NCBI GenBank assembly: GCA_040384665.1
Contig: JAZKIY010000003.1
Location: 1 to 64,000 of the forward strand
Direction of reading: 5' to 3'
From: PCRC01 sp040384665
Lineage (GTDB): Bacteria > Pseudomonadota > Gammaproteobacteria > Burkholderiales > Burkholderiaceae_C
DNA: 64,000 nt
Positions 45,025 through 53,095 of the stretch are shown here, piece after piece (positions within the stretch are counted from its first letter, which is position 1; each line of letters opens with the position of its first letter). The translations under genes were made by a program, and so were the position numbers. The notes beneath the pieces were generated by a model. That model worked only from the letters and a program-made list of their open reading frames with translations. It did no database searches and was not told where the DNA came from.

Positions 45025-46218
45025 ATGCGCATCGCCACATTCCAGTCCTCCCAAAACGCCATGACGGGCATCGCCGCTCGCCAGGCGGAACAAGACCGCA
45101 TTCAAAACCAGTTGTCCACCGGCTTGCGGGTCAACGCCCCCAGCGACGACCCGGTGGCCGCCGCCCAGGCCGAACTGGCACGCTCGCGCCTGACGCGGGT
45201 GGCGCAAGACCAGCGTGCCGCCCAGCTCAGCAGCAGCCTGCTCACCTCGGCCGACAACTCGCTCGCCCAGGGGGTTGATGTCCTTCAAGGGATGCGTGAC
45301 ACGTTGGTGGCGGCCGGCAACGGCAGCTACAGCCCTGCCGAGCGAAAAATCCTTGCCGAGCAGTTGAGCGCTGCACGCGACCGGCTGCTGGCGGTGGCCA
45401 ACACCCGCGACAGCACCGGTGGTTTTGTTTTCTCGGGGCAGGGCACAGCGGACAGCCCGGTCAGTGGCAACAGCCTGCCAAGTTATGACCCTGTTGCTGG
45501 TGAACAGCGGATTGGTGCCGATGCCCGCTACGCGAGCAATGTGGATGGCAGGGCTGCCTTTGTGGCTTTGCCGCGTGGCAATGGTGTGTTTGTGCCTGGA
45601 TCTCTGGCGGCCAATACCGGTTCGGCCTCGGTCGACGCAGGCCGCGTCACCGACGCTTCCTTGCTGACAGGGCACGACTACCAGATCACCATCACCGGCA
45701 CGTCGGGCAGCTTGCAGTACAGCGTGAACGACCTGACGGCAGGCACCATGCTCAGCACCGGCACACCATTTGCCAGCGGCAGCGCCATCGACATTGAAGG
45801 GCAGCGCGTGGTGGTCACCGGTGTACCCCAGGCGGGTGACCAGTTTGAACTGAAGCCCGCAGGCCAGCAGTCGATTTTCAAGACGGTGGACGATGCCATT
45901 GCCTTGCTGCAGGACCCGAGCGTTTCTCCATCCCGTTACGCCGAACGCCTGCAGGCGGTGCAAACCAGCCTCGATGGTGCGCTGGACCGGATGTCTTTCC
46001 TGCGCACCAAGGTGGGGGAGGAGCTCAACTCCACCGACGCGGCCTTCGCCAGCAACAGCCAGCTGGCGCTGCAGACGGAGTCCCGGCGCAGCGACCTGCG
46101 CGACCTGGACTATGCCGGTGCGGTGTCGGACATGCAGGTCAACCAGACCGCTTTGCAGGCTGCCCTCAAATCCTACGCCAACTTCGCACGCCTGTCGCTG
46201 TTTGACAGCCTGAACTGA
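45025..46218 (+). CDS. flgL: hook-filament junction protein FlgL (HAP3)
   Basis: This 397-residue protein has a flagellin-like N-terminus (MRIATFQSSQNAMTGIAARQAEQDRIQNQLSTGLRVNAPSDDPVAAAQA) and C-terminal helix (DYAGAVSDMQVNQTALQAALKSYANFARLSLFDSLN). GGAGG precedes the ATG. It is the last gene of the flgB-L run and is followed by two hairpins. Confidence 0.95.
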   Translation: MRIATFQSSQNAMTGIAARQAEQDRIQNQLSTGLRVNAPSDDPVAAAQAELARSRLTRVAQDQRAAQLSSSLLTSADNSLAQGVDVLQGMRDTLVAAGNGSYSPAERKILAEQLSAARDRLLAVANTRDSTGGFVFSGQGTADSPVSGNSLPSYDPVAGEQRIGADARYASNVDGRAAFVALPRGNGVFVPGSLAANTGSASVDAGRVTDASLLTGHDYQITITGTSGSLQYSVNDLTAGTMLSTGTPFASGSAIDIEGQRVVVTGVPQAGDQFELKPAGQQSIFKTVDDAIALLQDPSVSPSRYAERLQAVQTSLDGALDRMSFLRTKVGEELNSTDAAFASNSQLALQTESRRSDLRDLDYAGAVSDMQVNQTALQAALKSYANFARLSLFDSLN

Positions 46219-46225
46219 CGCCTGC

Positions 46226-46295
46226 GACCGCACACCGCGGTCATCTCCTGTTTGCTGCGCAGCCTGCCCGTGTGGGGACACGGGCGGGCCGCAGC
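46226..46295 (+). terminator. double hairpin after flgL
   Basis: A six-base stem (46226-46242) is followed by a much larger one: 12 bases at 46262-46273 with 46278-46289 (one G-T pair, GGGG loop), extended by GCTGCG/CGCAGC (46254-46259 with 46290-46295). No T run follows, so it is not a classic intrinsic terminator; it may stop RNA decay or help Rho. The rest of the 374-base gap before the next gene holds the sigma-28 site at 46404 and nothing else I can support. Confidence 0.6.
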
Positions 46296-46403
46296 ATTGT
46301 CTGGCTCGGCAAGGCCAACATTGGCACTGCACAACCGCCCATTTGCACCCAAAACACGGTGTTCAGCAGTGGATATGGCGCCTGTCGACCGGCCTTATTC
46401 ATC

Positions 46404-46430
46404 TCAAGTTGATTTCACCTCTGCCGTTAC
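46404..46430 (+). promoter_or_regulatory. sigma-28 promoter of chemotaxis cluster 2
   Basis: TCAA (46404-46407) and GCCGTTAC (46423-46430) are exactly 15 bases apart; the extended -35 TCAAGTTG matches the consensus at six of eight positions. The start point would be near 46438, giving a leader of about 155 bases before the receptor gene. Confidence 0.6.
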
Positions 46431-46592
46431 TAAATGCATCAACGCAATTTGCGTCTGAGCAACAAGAAGTGCAGAGGTGTGAGATGTGTCAGTGGGCGAT
46501 GGGCGTGCAAAGGCGGATCAGCCGTGCTGGCACGCAAGACCATTTGCCCTGCATGCCGACACGCTCTTGCCTCCCTCACATCGATTGACACC

Positions 46593-47669
46593 ATGCAGGC
46601 AAACACTTCATCACTCACCAGCCAGTATGGCGTTTCAGACGCTGGCCCATCGATCACTGCCCGTTGCAGAGCCTGGTTCGGTGCGAGAGCGTCGAAACCT
46701 GCGTCTGTACACACCTCCAGCATGGCCGCCGACATTGGCGAACGGCTGGGTGAAGCCTCGCGCATCTGGACGGCACATTTGGGAACAGCCCAAAACCAGA
46801 TGCGTGACGCCACTGAGAATTTGCTGGCTGGTTTCACCAGCATCCTCGACGAGCTGAACCACATCACCGGCTCGGGCGGTCACGCGTTGCCGGGCGCAGC
46901 GAATGCCGCCGAACTGGACGAACGTGCCACCATGTTGTCGCGTTGCGAGTCGCAACTGCATGGCCTGTTGCAGAACTTCGAGGCCTTCATCCATTCCCGC
47001 GACCAGGTGCTGGGGTCGGTCAAGACCCTGTCGGCGTCTTCGGGCAGCCTGAGCGAGATGGCCGACGATGTGGCCAAGTTGGCCCGTCAGACCAGCCTGC
47101 TGTCGATCAACGCGGCCATAGAGGCGGCGCGTGCGGGCAACAGTGGTCGTGGCTTTGCCGTGGTGGCCGGTGAGGTGCGTCGCCTGTCCAATGAATCGGG
47201 CGACACCGGCCGGCGCATCAGCAGCCAGGTGCAGGAGTTTTCGGGCTGCATGCAGCGGGCATTGGCACAGGCCTCAGAGTACTCGCTGCGCGACGCCCAC
47301 ACGATCAAGGCTTCCGAGGACACCATCAACGAGGTGGTCACCCAGGTGGACACCACGGTCTCGGCCCTGAACGCCCGTGCGGTGGAGCTCAGCGCACGCG
47401 GTGAAATCATCAAGGCGCAGGTTGAGCAGCTGATGATTTCCTTCCAGTTCCAGGACCGGGTTCATCAGATCATGACCCAGGTCAGCGATTCCATGGCCAG
47501 CTCTGTGGCCTGTCTCCAGGAGGCCCTGGCCACTGGCACGGTTCCAGACCAAACCGAATGGCAGGCCCTGCTCAACGCTGGATACACCACCGATGAGCAA
47601 CGGGCCGTTGCCCATGGTGGCTCGACAGAGCCAGCGCGGTCCACCGGCGGCGACACCACTTTTTTCTGA
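46593..47669 (+). CDS. short soluble methyl-accepting-type protein with DxxxQ motif
   Basis: This 358-residue protein has no transmembrane segment. A receptor signalling hairpin spans about 70-265 with tip LLSINAAIEAARAGNSGRGFAVVAGEVRRLS (about 169-199), shorter than in full receptors. Past the hairpin is SFQFQDRVHQIM, where D288 and Q292 repeat the D-x-x-x-Q spacing of CheZ. The C-terminus is GGDTTFF. It is followed after 11 bases by a cheY. The frame is open upstream to 46434 and would add five cysteines, but that reaches the promoter, so ATG 46593 is preferred. It may be a receptor-array component with phosphatase or scaffold activity; function is not known. Confidence 0.85.
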   Translation: MQANTSSLTSQYGVSDAGPSITARCRAWFGARASKPASVHTSSMAADIGERLGEASRIWTAHLGTAQNQMRDATENLLAGFTSILDELNHITGSGGHALPGAANAAELDERATMLSRCESQLHGLLQNFEAFIHSRDQVLGSVKTLSASSGSLSEMADDVAKLARQTSLLSINAAIEAARAGNSGRGFAVVAGEVRRLSNESGDTGRRISSQVQEFSGCMQRALAQASEYSLRDAHTIKASEDTINEVVTQVDTTVSALNARAVELSARGEIIKAQVEQLMISFQFQDRVHQIMTQVSDSMASSVACLQEALATGTVPDQTEWQALLNAGYTTDEQRAVAHGGSTEPARSTGGDTTFF

Positions 47670-47680
47670 ACTGAATGCCC

Positions 47681-48052
47681 ATGGCAAAAACCATACTCAT
47701 CGTGGACGACTCCAGCTCACTCCGCACCGTCGTCAAGCTCGCACTGGTCCGTGCGGGTTATGAGGTGCACGAAGCCGGTGATGGGGTAGAGGGCCTGAGC
47801 AAGCTCGACAGTGTCAGCAAGGTCAACCTGATCGTCAGTGACGTCAACATGCCCAACATGGACGGCATCACCTTTGTGTCACGTGTCAAGCAGCACCCTC
47901 GCCACAAGTTCACGCCGGTGATCATGCTCACCACCGAAGGACAGGACGCCAAGAAAGAACAGGGGCGGGCGGCCGGTGCCAAGGCCTGGATCGTCAAGCC
48001 CTTCAACCCACCGCAACTGCTGGATGCGGTGTCCAAGCTCATTCTCCCCTGA
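47681..48052 (+). CDS. cheY: single-domain response regulator, CheY-like (cluster 2)
   Basis: This 123-residue receiver has D9/D10 (ILIVDDSSS), acceptor D54 (IVSDVNMPNMDG), the T of IMLTTEGQD and the K of WIVKPFNPP. It has no output domain. It is preceded by the short DxxxQ receptor and followed by a STAS gene and cheA, whose product should phosphorylate it. The start MAKTILIVDD at 47681 is preferred over an ATG six bases earlier; neither has a clear ribosome site. Confidence 0.92.
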   Translation: MAKTILIVDDSSSLRTVVKLALVRAGYEVHEAGDGVEGLSKLDSVSKVNLIVSDVNMPNMDGITFVSRVKQHPRHKFTPVIMLTTEGQDAKKEQGRAAGAKAWIVKPFNPPQLLDAVSKLILP

Positions 48053-48058
48053 GGCACC

Positions 48059-48355
48059 ATGTCCCATTCACTTGCCTTGCCCCGGGAATTGACCATATAC
48101 ACGGCCAGTGAAACCCGCACCGATTGGTTGACCTGGCTGACCACGTTGCCCGTGGACGCCATCGTCGATGGCTCAGCCGTTGACCAGGTGGACGGCGCCG
48201 GCCTGCAATTGCTGGTGGCCCTGCGCCGTGCGGTGCTTCAACGCGGGCACAGCTGGTGCCTGCAGTCGGCCAGCGCCACCTTGAATCAGGCCTGCGAGGT
48301 CCTCGGTGTTGCTGCGTTGCTGTCTGCCAGCCCTGCCAAAGGAGACGCCGCATGA
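48059..48355 (+). CDS. STAS-domain protein in chemotaxis cluster 2
   Basis: This 98-residue protein is a single STAS domain, the fold of anti-sigma-factor antagonists. The signature strand-loop-helix reads VDQVDGAGLQLLVALRRAV. At the position of the phosphorylatable serine (DSSG in SpoIIAA) it has DGAG, so phosphorylation there is not possible. STAS proteins occur in many che clusters with unclear roles. GAGG lies before the ATG and the stop overlaps cheA. Confidence 0.88.
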   Translation: MSHSLALPRELTIYTASETRTDWLTWLTTLPVDAIVDGSAVDQVDGAGLQLLVALRRAVLQRGHSWCLQSASATLNQACEVLGVAALLSASPAKGDAA

Positions 48356-50526
48356 GCCGCAGCACCGAAGAAATGGACAGCAGCTTCATTGCCGAAGCGC
48401 TGCCGGCTTTCATCAGCGAAGCCCAGGAGCAGATTGAGGGCATCGAGTTGCTGTTGCTGCAACTGGAAGACAACCCCAGTGACCGCAATGTGCTGGATGC
48501 GTTGTTCCGCTGCGCCCACACGGTCAAAGGCTCGGCCGGCATATTTGGTCTGGACCGGGTGGTCGCTTTCACCCACCACGTCGAGTCTTTGCTGGACCGC
48601 ATGCGCGAAGGCGAAGTGATGCTCACCCCCCAACTCAGCACCTTGTTGTTGCAATGCAATGACCAGATCCGTTTGTTGGTCGAGGCGGGTACTGAGCATT
48701 CGACTGCCGATACCCAGCCTTTGCGCGATGCGCTGATCGCGCAGCTGTCGGCCGCCAGTGGCGCTCCGGCTTCCGGGCCTGGGGTGTCAGCGGCGGTCAC
48801 AACGCCAGAAAATGCCACGGGCTGCTGGCTGGTATCGGCCAAGTTTGGCGTGGACACTTTCCGCAATGGCATGGACCCATCCACGATTGTTGCCTACCTC
48901 GGTGGTTTGGGGGCAGTTAACGCGGTGGCCTGCGACATCGGCGAGATCCCGTCACTGGATGCACTGGACGCCGAATCGTGCCACTGGCATGTGCTGCTGA
49001 CGCTGGACACCGAAGCCGCGCTCGAGAAAATCGAAGCGGCGTTCAGTTTCGTCAGCGACGACTGCGAACTCGACCTGGTTGCACCCAATGCAAGGCCAGA
49101 GGCGTTGCAGGTCTTGGTCGCCAAATACGCCGGCAACGCCGGATTTTCCGGGATGTTGCAAACCGTCGGGATGGCGCCCGCCAATGTGGCGCAGTCCACA
49201 ACCATTGGTGAGTGTGCGGTTGTGGCCAACGTGGCTGCCGAAGTGTGCGGCACCGCAGCCAGTCCATTGCCTGTCACGGCCCGGGTTCAGCGGCAGGGTG
49301 AAGTCAGTGCGTCCGACGACCAGCGCTTCATCCGTGTCCAGGCCGACCGGTTGGACGCTGTGATCAACCTGCTCGGCGAGCTGGTGATTGCCGGTGCCGG
49401 TGCCTCGCTGCTGGCCCGCCAGACACGCCAGGGCACGCTGATCGAGGCCAACCAGCAGATCACCCGCTTGGTCGAGGAAGTCCGCAACGGCACGCTTCAG
49501 CTGCGCATGGTGCCCATCGGTGAGACCTTCTCCCGCTTCCGCCGCGTGGTGCGTGACACCGCGGCTGAATTGGGCAAAGACGTGGCACTGGAAATTGTTG
49601 GCGGTGAAACGGAACTCGACAAATCTGTGGTCGAACGCATCGCCGACCCCCTGATGCACTTGGTGCGCAATGGCCTGGACCATGGCCTGGAGACGCCTGA
49701 AGTGCGGCTGGCTGCTGGTAAATCAGAGCAGGGCAAGCTCACCCTGTCGGCCTGCCACGAGGGTGGCAGCATTGTCATCCGCATCCTGGACGATGGACGC
49801 GGCATTTCTCGCGAGCGGGTGTTGGCCCGCGCCTGGGACCGTGGCCTGGTGGACCGTGCGGTCACGCCGTCCGACAGCGACATTCTCAAACTGATTTTTG
49901 AACCCGGCTTCTCCACCGCAGAACAGGTGACCAACCTGTCGGGTCGCGGTGTTGGCATGGACGTGGTCCGTCGCAACATCGAGGCCTTGCGTGGCACGGT
50001 CAACGTGTCCAGCGAAGAAGGCCACGGCAGCACCATCGAGATCCGCCTGCCATTGACGCTCGCCATCATCGACGGCTTTCTGGTCAGTGTGGGCAACAGC
50101 AAATTCATCTTCCCGCTGGACGCGGTTGTCGAGGTCATCGAAACCCGGCCGACTACGTCGCAGACCGATGCCAAAGGCCGCTCGGTGCTCGAACTGCGTG
50201 GTCAAGTCCTGCCGGTGGTCAGCCTGCGCAGCCTCTACGCATTGGAATCGGACGAACCCGAGCGCGCCAGTGTGGTGGTTATCCAGACGGGCACCAACCG
50301 CTATGGCGTGGTGGTCGACCAGTTGCTGGGCCAGCACCAGACCGTCATCAAGCCGCTGGGCCGCATGTTCCGCAGCCTGCGCGGCATGTCGGGTTCCTCC
50401 ATTCTGGGCAACGGTGAGGTGGCCCTGATTTTTGATGTGCACTCCCTGAGCCAGCTCGCCGCCGAGCAAACCCTTACCTCCCTCAACCCCTCGCGGGATG
50501 CCAGCGCGCTGGACCGCGCCCACTGA
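48352..50526 (+). CDS. cheA: chemotaxis histidine kinase CheA (cluster 2)
   Basis: This 724-residue kinase has the HPt His56 in CAHTVKGSAGIFG. A middle domain (about 155-260) carries WLVSAKFGVDTFRNGMDPSTIVAYLGGLG. The P3 segment VQADRLDAVINLLGELVIAG, ATPase boxes HLVRNGLDHGLE, DDGRGIS and GRGVGMDVV, and a CheW-like C-terminus follow. The ATG overlaps the STAS stop and follows AGGAG. It differs clearly from the cluster 1 kinase in the middle domain, so the two probably serve different receptor sets. Confidence 0.95.
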   Translation: MSRSTEEMDSSFIAEALPAFISEAQEQIEGIELLLLQLEDNPSDRNVLDALFRCAHTVKGSAGIFGLDRVVAFTHHVESLLDRMREGEVMLTPQLSTLLLQCNDQIRLLVEAGTEHSTADTQPLRDALIAQLSAASGAPASGPGVSAAVTTPENATGCWLVSAKFGVDTFRNGMDPSTIVAYLGGLGAVNAVACDIGEIPSLDALDAESCHWHVLLTLDTEAALEKIEAAFSFVSDDCELDLVAPNARPEALQVLVAKYAGNAGFSGMLQTVGMAPANVAQSTTIGECAVVANVAAEVCGTAASPLPVTARVQRQGEVSASDDQRFIRVQADRLDAVINLLGELVIAGAGASLLARQTRQGTLIEANQQITRLVEEVRNGTLQLRMVPIGETFSRFRRVVRDTAAELGKDVALEIVGGETELDKSVVERIADPLMHLVRNGLDHGLETPEVRLAAGKSEQGKLTLSACHEGGSIVIRILDDGRGISRERVLARAWDRGLVDRAVTPSDSDILKLIFEPGFSTAEQVTNLSGRGVGMDVVRRNIEALRGTVNVSSEEGHGSTIEIRLPLTLAIIDGFLVSVGNSKFIFPLDAVVEVIETRPTTSQTDAKGRSVLELRGQVLPVVSLRSLYALESDEPERASVVVIQTGTNRYGVVVDQLLGQHQTVIKPLGRMFRSLRGMSGSSILGNGEVALIFDVHSLSQLAAEQTLTSLNPSRDASALDRAH

Positions 50527-50549
50527 TTTTTGTACGAAGGAAACGCAAC

Positions 50550-53084
50550 ATGACTGACACCAACGCCTCGTGGGTGGCCCGCCTTTTCGCCGGCCAGCAG
50601 ATTCAACAGGCTCTGGACGCCGCCAAGAAGTGCGAACAGTCGCGCCTGGGCACCGAGGCCACGATGGCCGAGATGAAGGCCCGCATGGCCGAACTGGAGG
50701 CCGAGCTGAAGGTGCGCACCGACATCATGAACGTCACCAGCATCGTCTCCGAAGCCGACAAAAAGGGTGACATCCTGACGGTGAACCAGAAGTTTCTGGA
50801 AGTCTCCAAGTACCCCAAAAACGAGCTGATCGGTTTTGGTCACAACACCACCCGCCACCCTGACATGCCGAAATCGGTTTTCAAGGAAATGTGGGCGACC
50901 ATTGGCCGCGGCGAAATTTTCCGCGGCATGGTGAAAAACCGCGCCAAGGATGGCACACCCTATTACGTCGACGCAGTGATCGCCCCCATCATGGGTGAGA
51001 ACGGCAAACCCATGAAATACCTGGGTGTGCGCTACGACGTCACCGAGGCCGAACTGGAGCGCCAGAACGCCCGCGGCATCCTGGATGCGATCAACGCCTC
51101 CTATGCCTACATCGAATTCGACCTCGGTGGCCATATCCTGAATGCCAACAGCAACTTCCTCGGCGCCATGGGCTACCAGCTGGAGGAAATCAAGGGCAAA
51201 CACCACCGCACCTTTGTCGAGCCGTCGTTGGCGGCCTCGCCGGCCTATCGCCAGTTCTGGCAAGACCTGAACGACGGCAAGCCACAGAGCGATGTGTTCA
51301 AGCGCCTCACCAAGAGCGGCCAGGAGATCTGGATTCAGGCGGTCTACGCCCCGGTCAAGGACGAGATGGGTCGGGTTGCCAAGATCGTCAAGATCGCCAC
51401 CGACGTCACCCAGGCTCGCCTGCAAGAGGCCGATTTCTCAGGCCAGTTGGCCGCCATCGGCAAAGCTCAGGCGGTGATCGAGTTCAGCCTGGACGGCAAG
51501 ATTCTGAATGCCAACGAGAACTTCCTGAAAACGCTGGGGTACACGCTTCAGGACATCAAAGGCCAGCACCACAGCATGTTTGTCGACTCAGAGCACCGCA
51601 ACAGCGTGGAGTACCGTTTGTTCTGGGAAAAGCTGGGCCGCGGCGAGTTTGACGCCGGCCAATACAAGCGCGTGGCCAAAGGCGGCAAGGAAATCTGGAT
51701 TCAAGCCTCCTACAACCCCATCATGGACTTGAATGGCAAGCCCTTCAAGGTGGTCAAGTACGCGTCCGACGTGACGGCCCAGGTGTTGGCCGCCAACATG
51801 TTGAGCCAGGCGGTGGAGCAGGCCCAACGCGTGACCTCGGCCGCCCGAGACGGCGACCTGAGCCAGCGCATCCCGTTGGAAGGCAAGAGCGGGCCCATCG
51901 AGGTGCTGTGCTCGGGCGTCAACAGCCTGATGGAAACCACCGGCGTGATCTTCTCCGATGTGGGCCGTGTTTTCGGCGCCCTGTCTGCCGGTGACCTGTC
52001 GCAGCGCATCACCCGGGACTACGAAGGCACTTTCGGCCAGGTCAAGGACGACGCCAACGCCACCAGCGAAAAGCTGGCCAACATCATCGAAGACGTGGGC
52101 CGCGTGTTCAGCGCCATGGCCACCGGTGACCTGGGCCAACGCATCACCCGCGACGCCGAAGGCACCTTCGAGCAGGTCAAGAACGACGCCAACAGCACCT
52201 GTGAAAAGCTGGCCAGCATCATCGAGGAAGTGCGGGCCGCGGCCGATGCCCTGACCGGTGCTGCCAACCAGGTCAGCGCCACCGCGCAAAGCCTGTCGCA
52301 GTCGGCCAGTGAGCAGGCCTCGTCGGTGGAGGAAACCACCGCCTCAATCGACCTGATGTCGGCCTCGATCTCGCAGAACAGCGACAACGCCAAGGTCACC
52401 GACAGCATGGCCACCAAGGCCAGCAAGGAAGCCGGCGAGGGCGGCTCTGCAGTGACGCAGACGGTGACCGCGATGAAGCAGATCGCCGCCAAGATCAGCA
52501 TCGTCGACGACATCGCCTACCAGACCAACCTGCTGGCACTGAACGCCGCCATCGAAGCCGCCCGTGCCGGTGAGCATGGCAAGGGCTTCGCGGTGGTGGC
52601 CGCCGAGGTGCGCAAGCTGGCCGAACGCAGCCAAGAAGCCGCCAAGGAAATTGGCGATCTGGCGGGCAACTCGGTGTCCACTGCCGAGCGCGCTGGCAAG
52701 CTGCTGGACGAGATCGTGCCGTCCATTCAGAAGACCTCTGAGCTGGTGCAGGAAATTGCCGCAGCGTCGTCGGAGCAAAGCCAGTCGGTCACGCAGATTG
52801 GCGGCGCGATGTCGCAACTCAGCAAGGCGACGCAGCAGAATGCATCGGCTTCCGAGGAACTGGCTGCCACCTCCGAAGAGCTGTCTGGTCAGGCAGAGCA
52901 ACTCCAGCAGTCGGTGGCATTTTTTAACCTGGGCGGTGACGCCGCACCCGTGGTCAAGCGTGGAGGTCGCCAGGAAGCTGAAATGACGAACAAGCGCCGT
53001 CCGGTGGCCGCCCCCAATCTGCGCGTTGCCTCGGTGGCCAATGGCGCCAGCCGGGCCGTTGGTGGCAACTTCCGCCCTTATTGA
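50550..53084 (+). CDS. soluble PAS-PAS-PAS/poly-HAMP methyl-accepting protein
   Basis: This 844-residue receptor has no transmembrane segment. Order: coiled coil (about 10-55); PAS1 (about 58-170) with the Aer-like sequence GHNTTRHPDMPKSVFKEMW; PAS2 (about 172-295) and PAS3 (about 296-418), similar to each other around GKHHRTFV and GQHHSMFV; HAMP-like units (about 420-560), two of them an exact 45-residue register repeat; and a signalling domain (about 565-800) with NAAIEAARAGEHGKGFAVVA. There is no xWxxF tail. Aer-type PAS domains bind FAD and sense redox state, so energy taxis is a fair guess. Confidence 0.93.
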   Translation: MTDTNASWVARLFAGQQIQQALDAAKKCEQSRLGTEATMAEMKARMAELEAELKVRTDIMNVTSIVSEADKKGDILTVNQKFLEVSKYPKNELIGFGHNTTRHPDMPKSVFKEMWATIGRGEIFRGMVKNRAKDGTPYYVDAVIAPIMGENGKPMKYLGVRYDVTEAELERQNARGILDAINASYAYIEFDLGGHILNANSNFLGAMGYQLEEIKGKHHRTFVEPSLAASPAYRQFWQDLNDGKPQSDVFKRLTKSGQEIWIQAVYAPVKDEMGRVAKIVKIATDVTQARLQEADFSGQLAAIGKAQAVIEFSLDGKILNANENFLKTLGYTLQDIKGQHHSMFVDSEHRNSVEYRLFWEKLGRGEFDAGQYKRVAKGGKEIWIQASYNPIMDLNGKPFKVVKYASDVTAQVLAANMLSQAVEQAQRVTSAARDGDLSQRIPLEGKSGPIEVLCSGVNSLMETTGVIFSDVGRVFGALSAGDLSQRITRDYEGTFGQVKDDANATSEKLANIIEDVGRVFSAMATGDLGQRITRDAEGTFEQVKNDANSTCEKLASIIEEVRAAADALTGAANQVSATAQSLSQSASEQASSVEETTASIDLMSASISQNSDNAKVTDSMATKASKEAGEGGSAVTQTVTAMKQIAAKISIVDDIAYQTNLLALNAAIEAARAGEHGKGFAVVAAEVRKLAERSQEAAKEIGDLAGNSVSTAERAGKLLDEIVPSIQKTSELVQEIAAASSEQSQSVTQIGGAMSQLSKATQQNASASEELAATSEELSGQAEQLQQSVAFFNLGGDAAPVVKRGGRQEAEMTNKRRPVAAPNLRVASVANGASRAVGGNFRPY
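51948..52217 (+). repeat. tandem 135-bp repeat encoding two HAMP-like units
   Basis: Two consecutive 135-base units (51948-52082 and 52083-52217) encode residues 467-511 and 512-556. Both contain DVGRVF, the AGDL/TGDL turn, QRITRD, EGTF and a closing EKLA segment. The register continues with IIEEVR at 557. The duplication is in frame and intact. Confidence 0.85.
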
Positions 53085-53095
53085 AAGGTGTTGCC

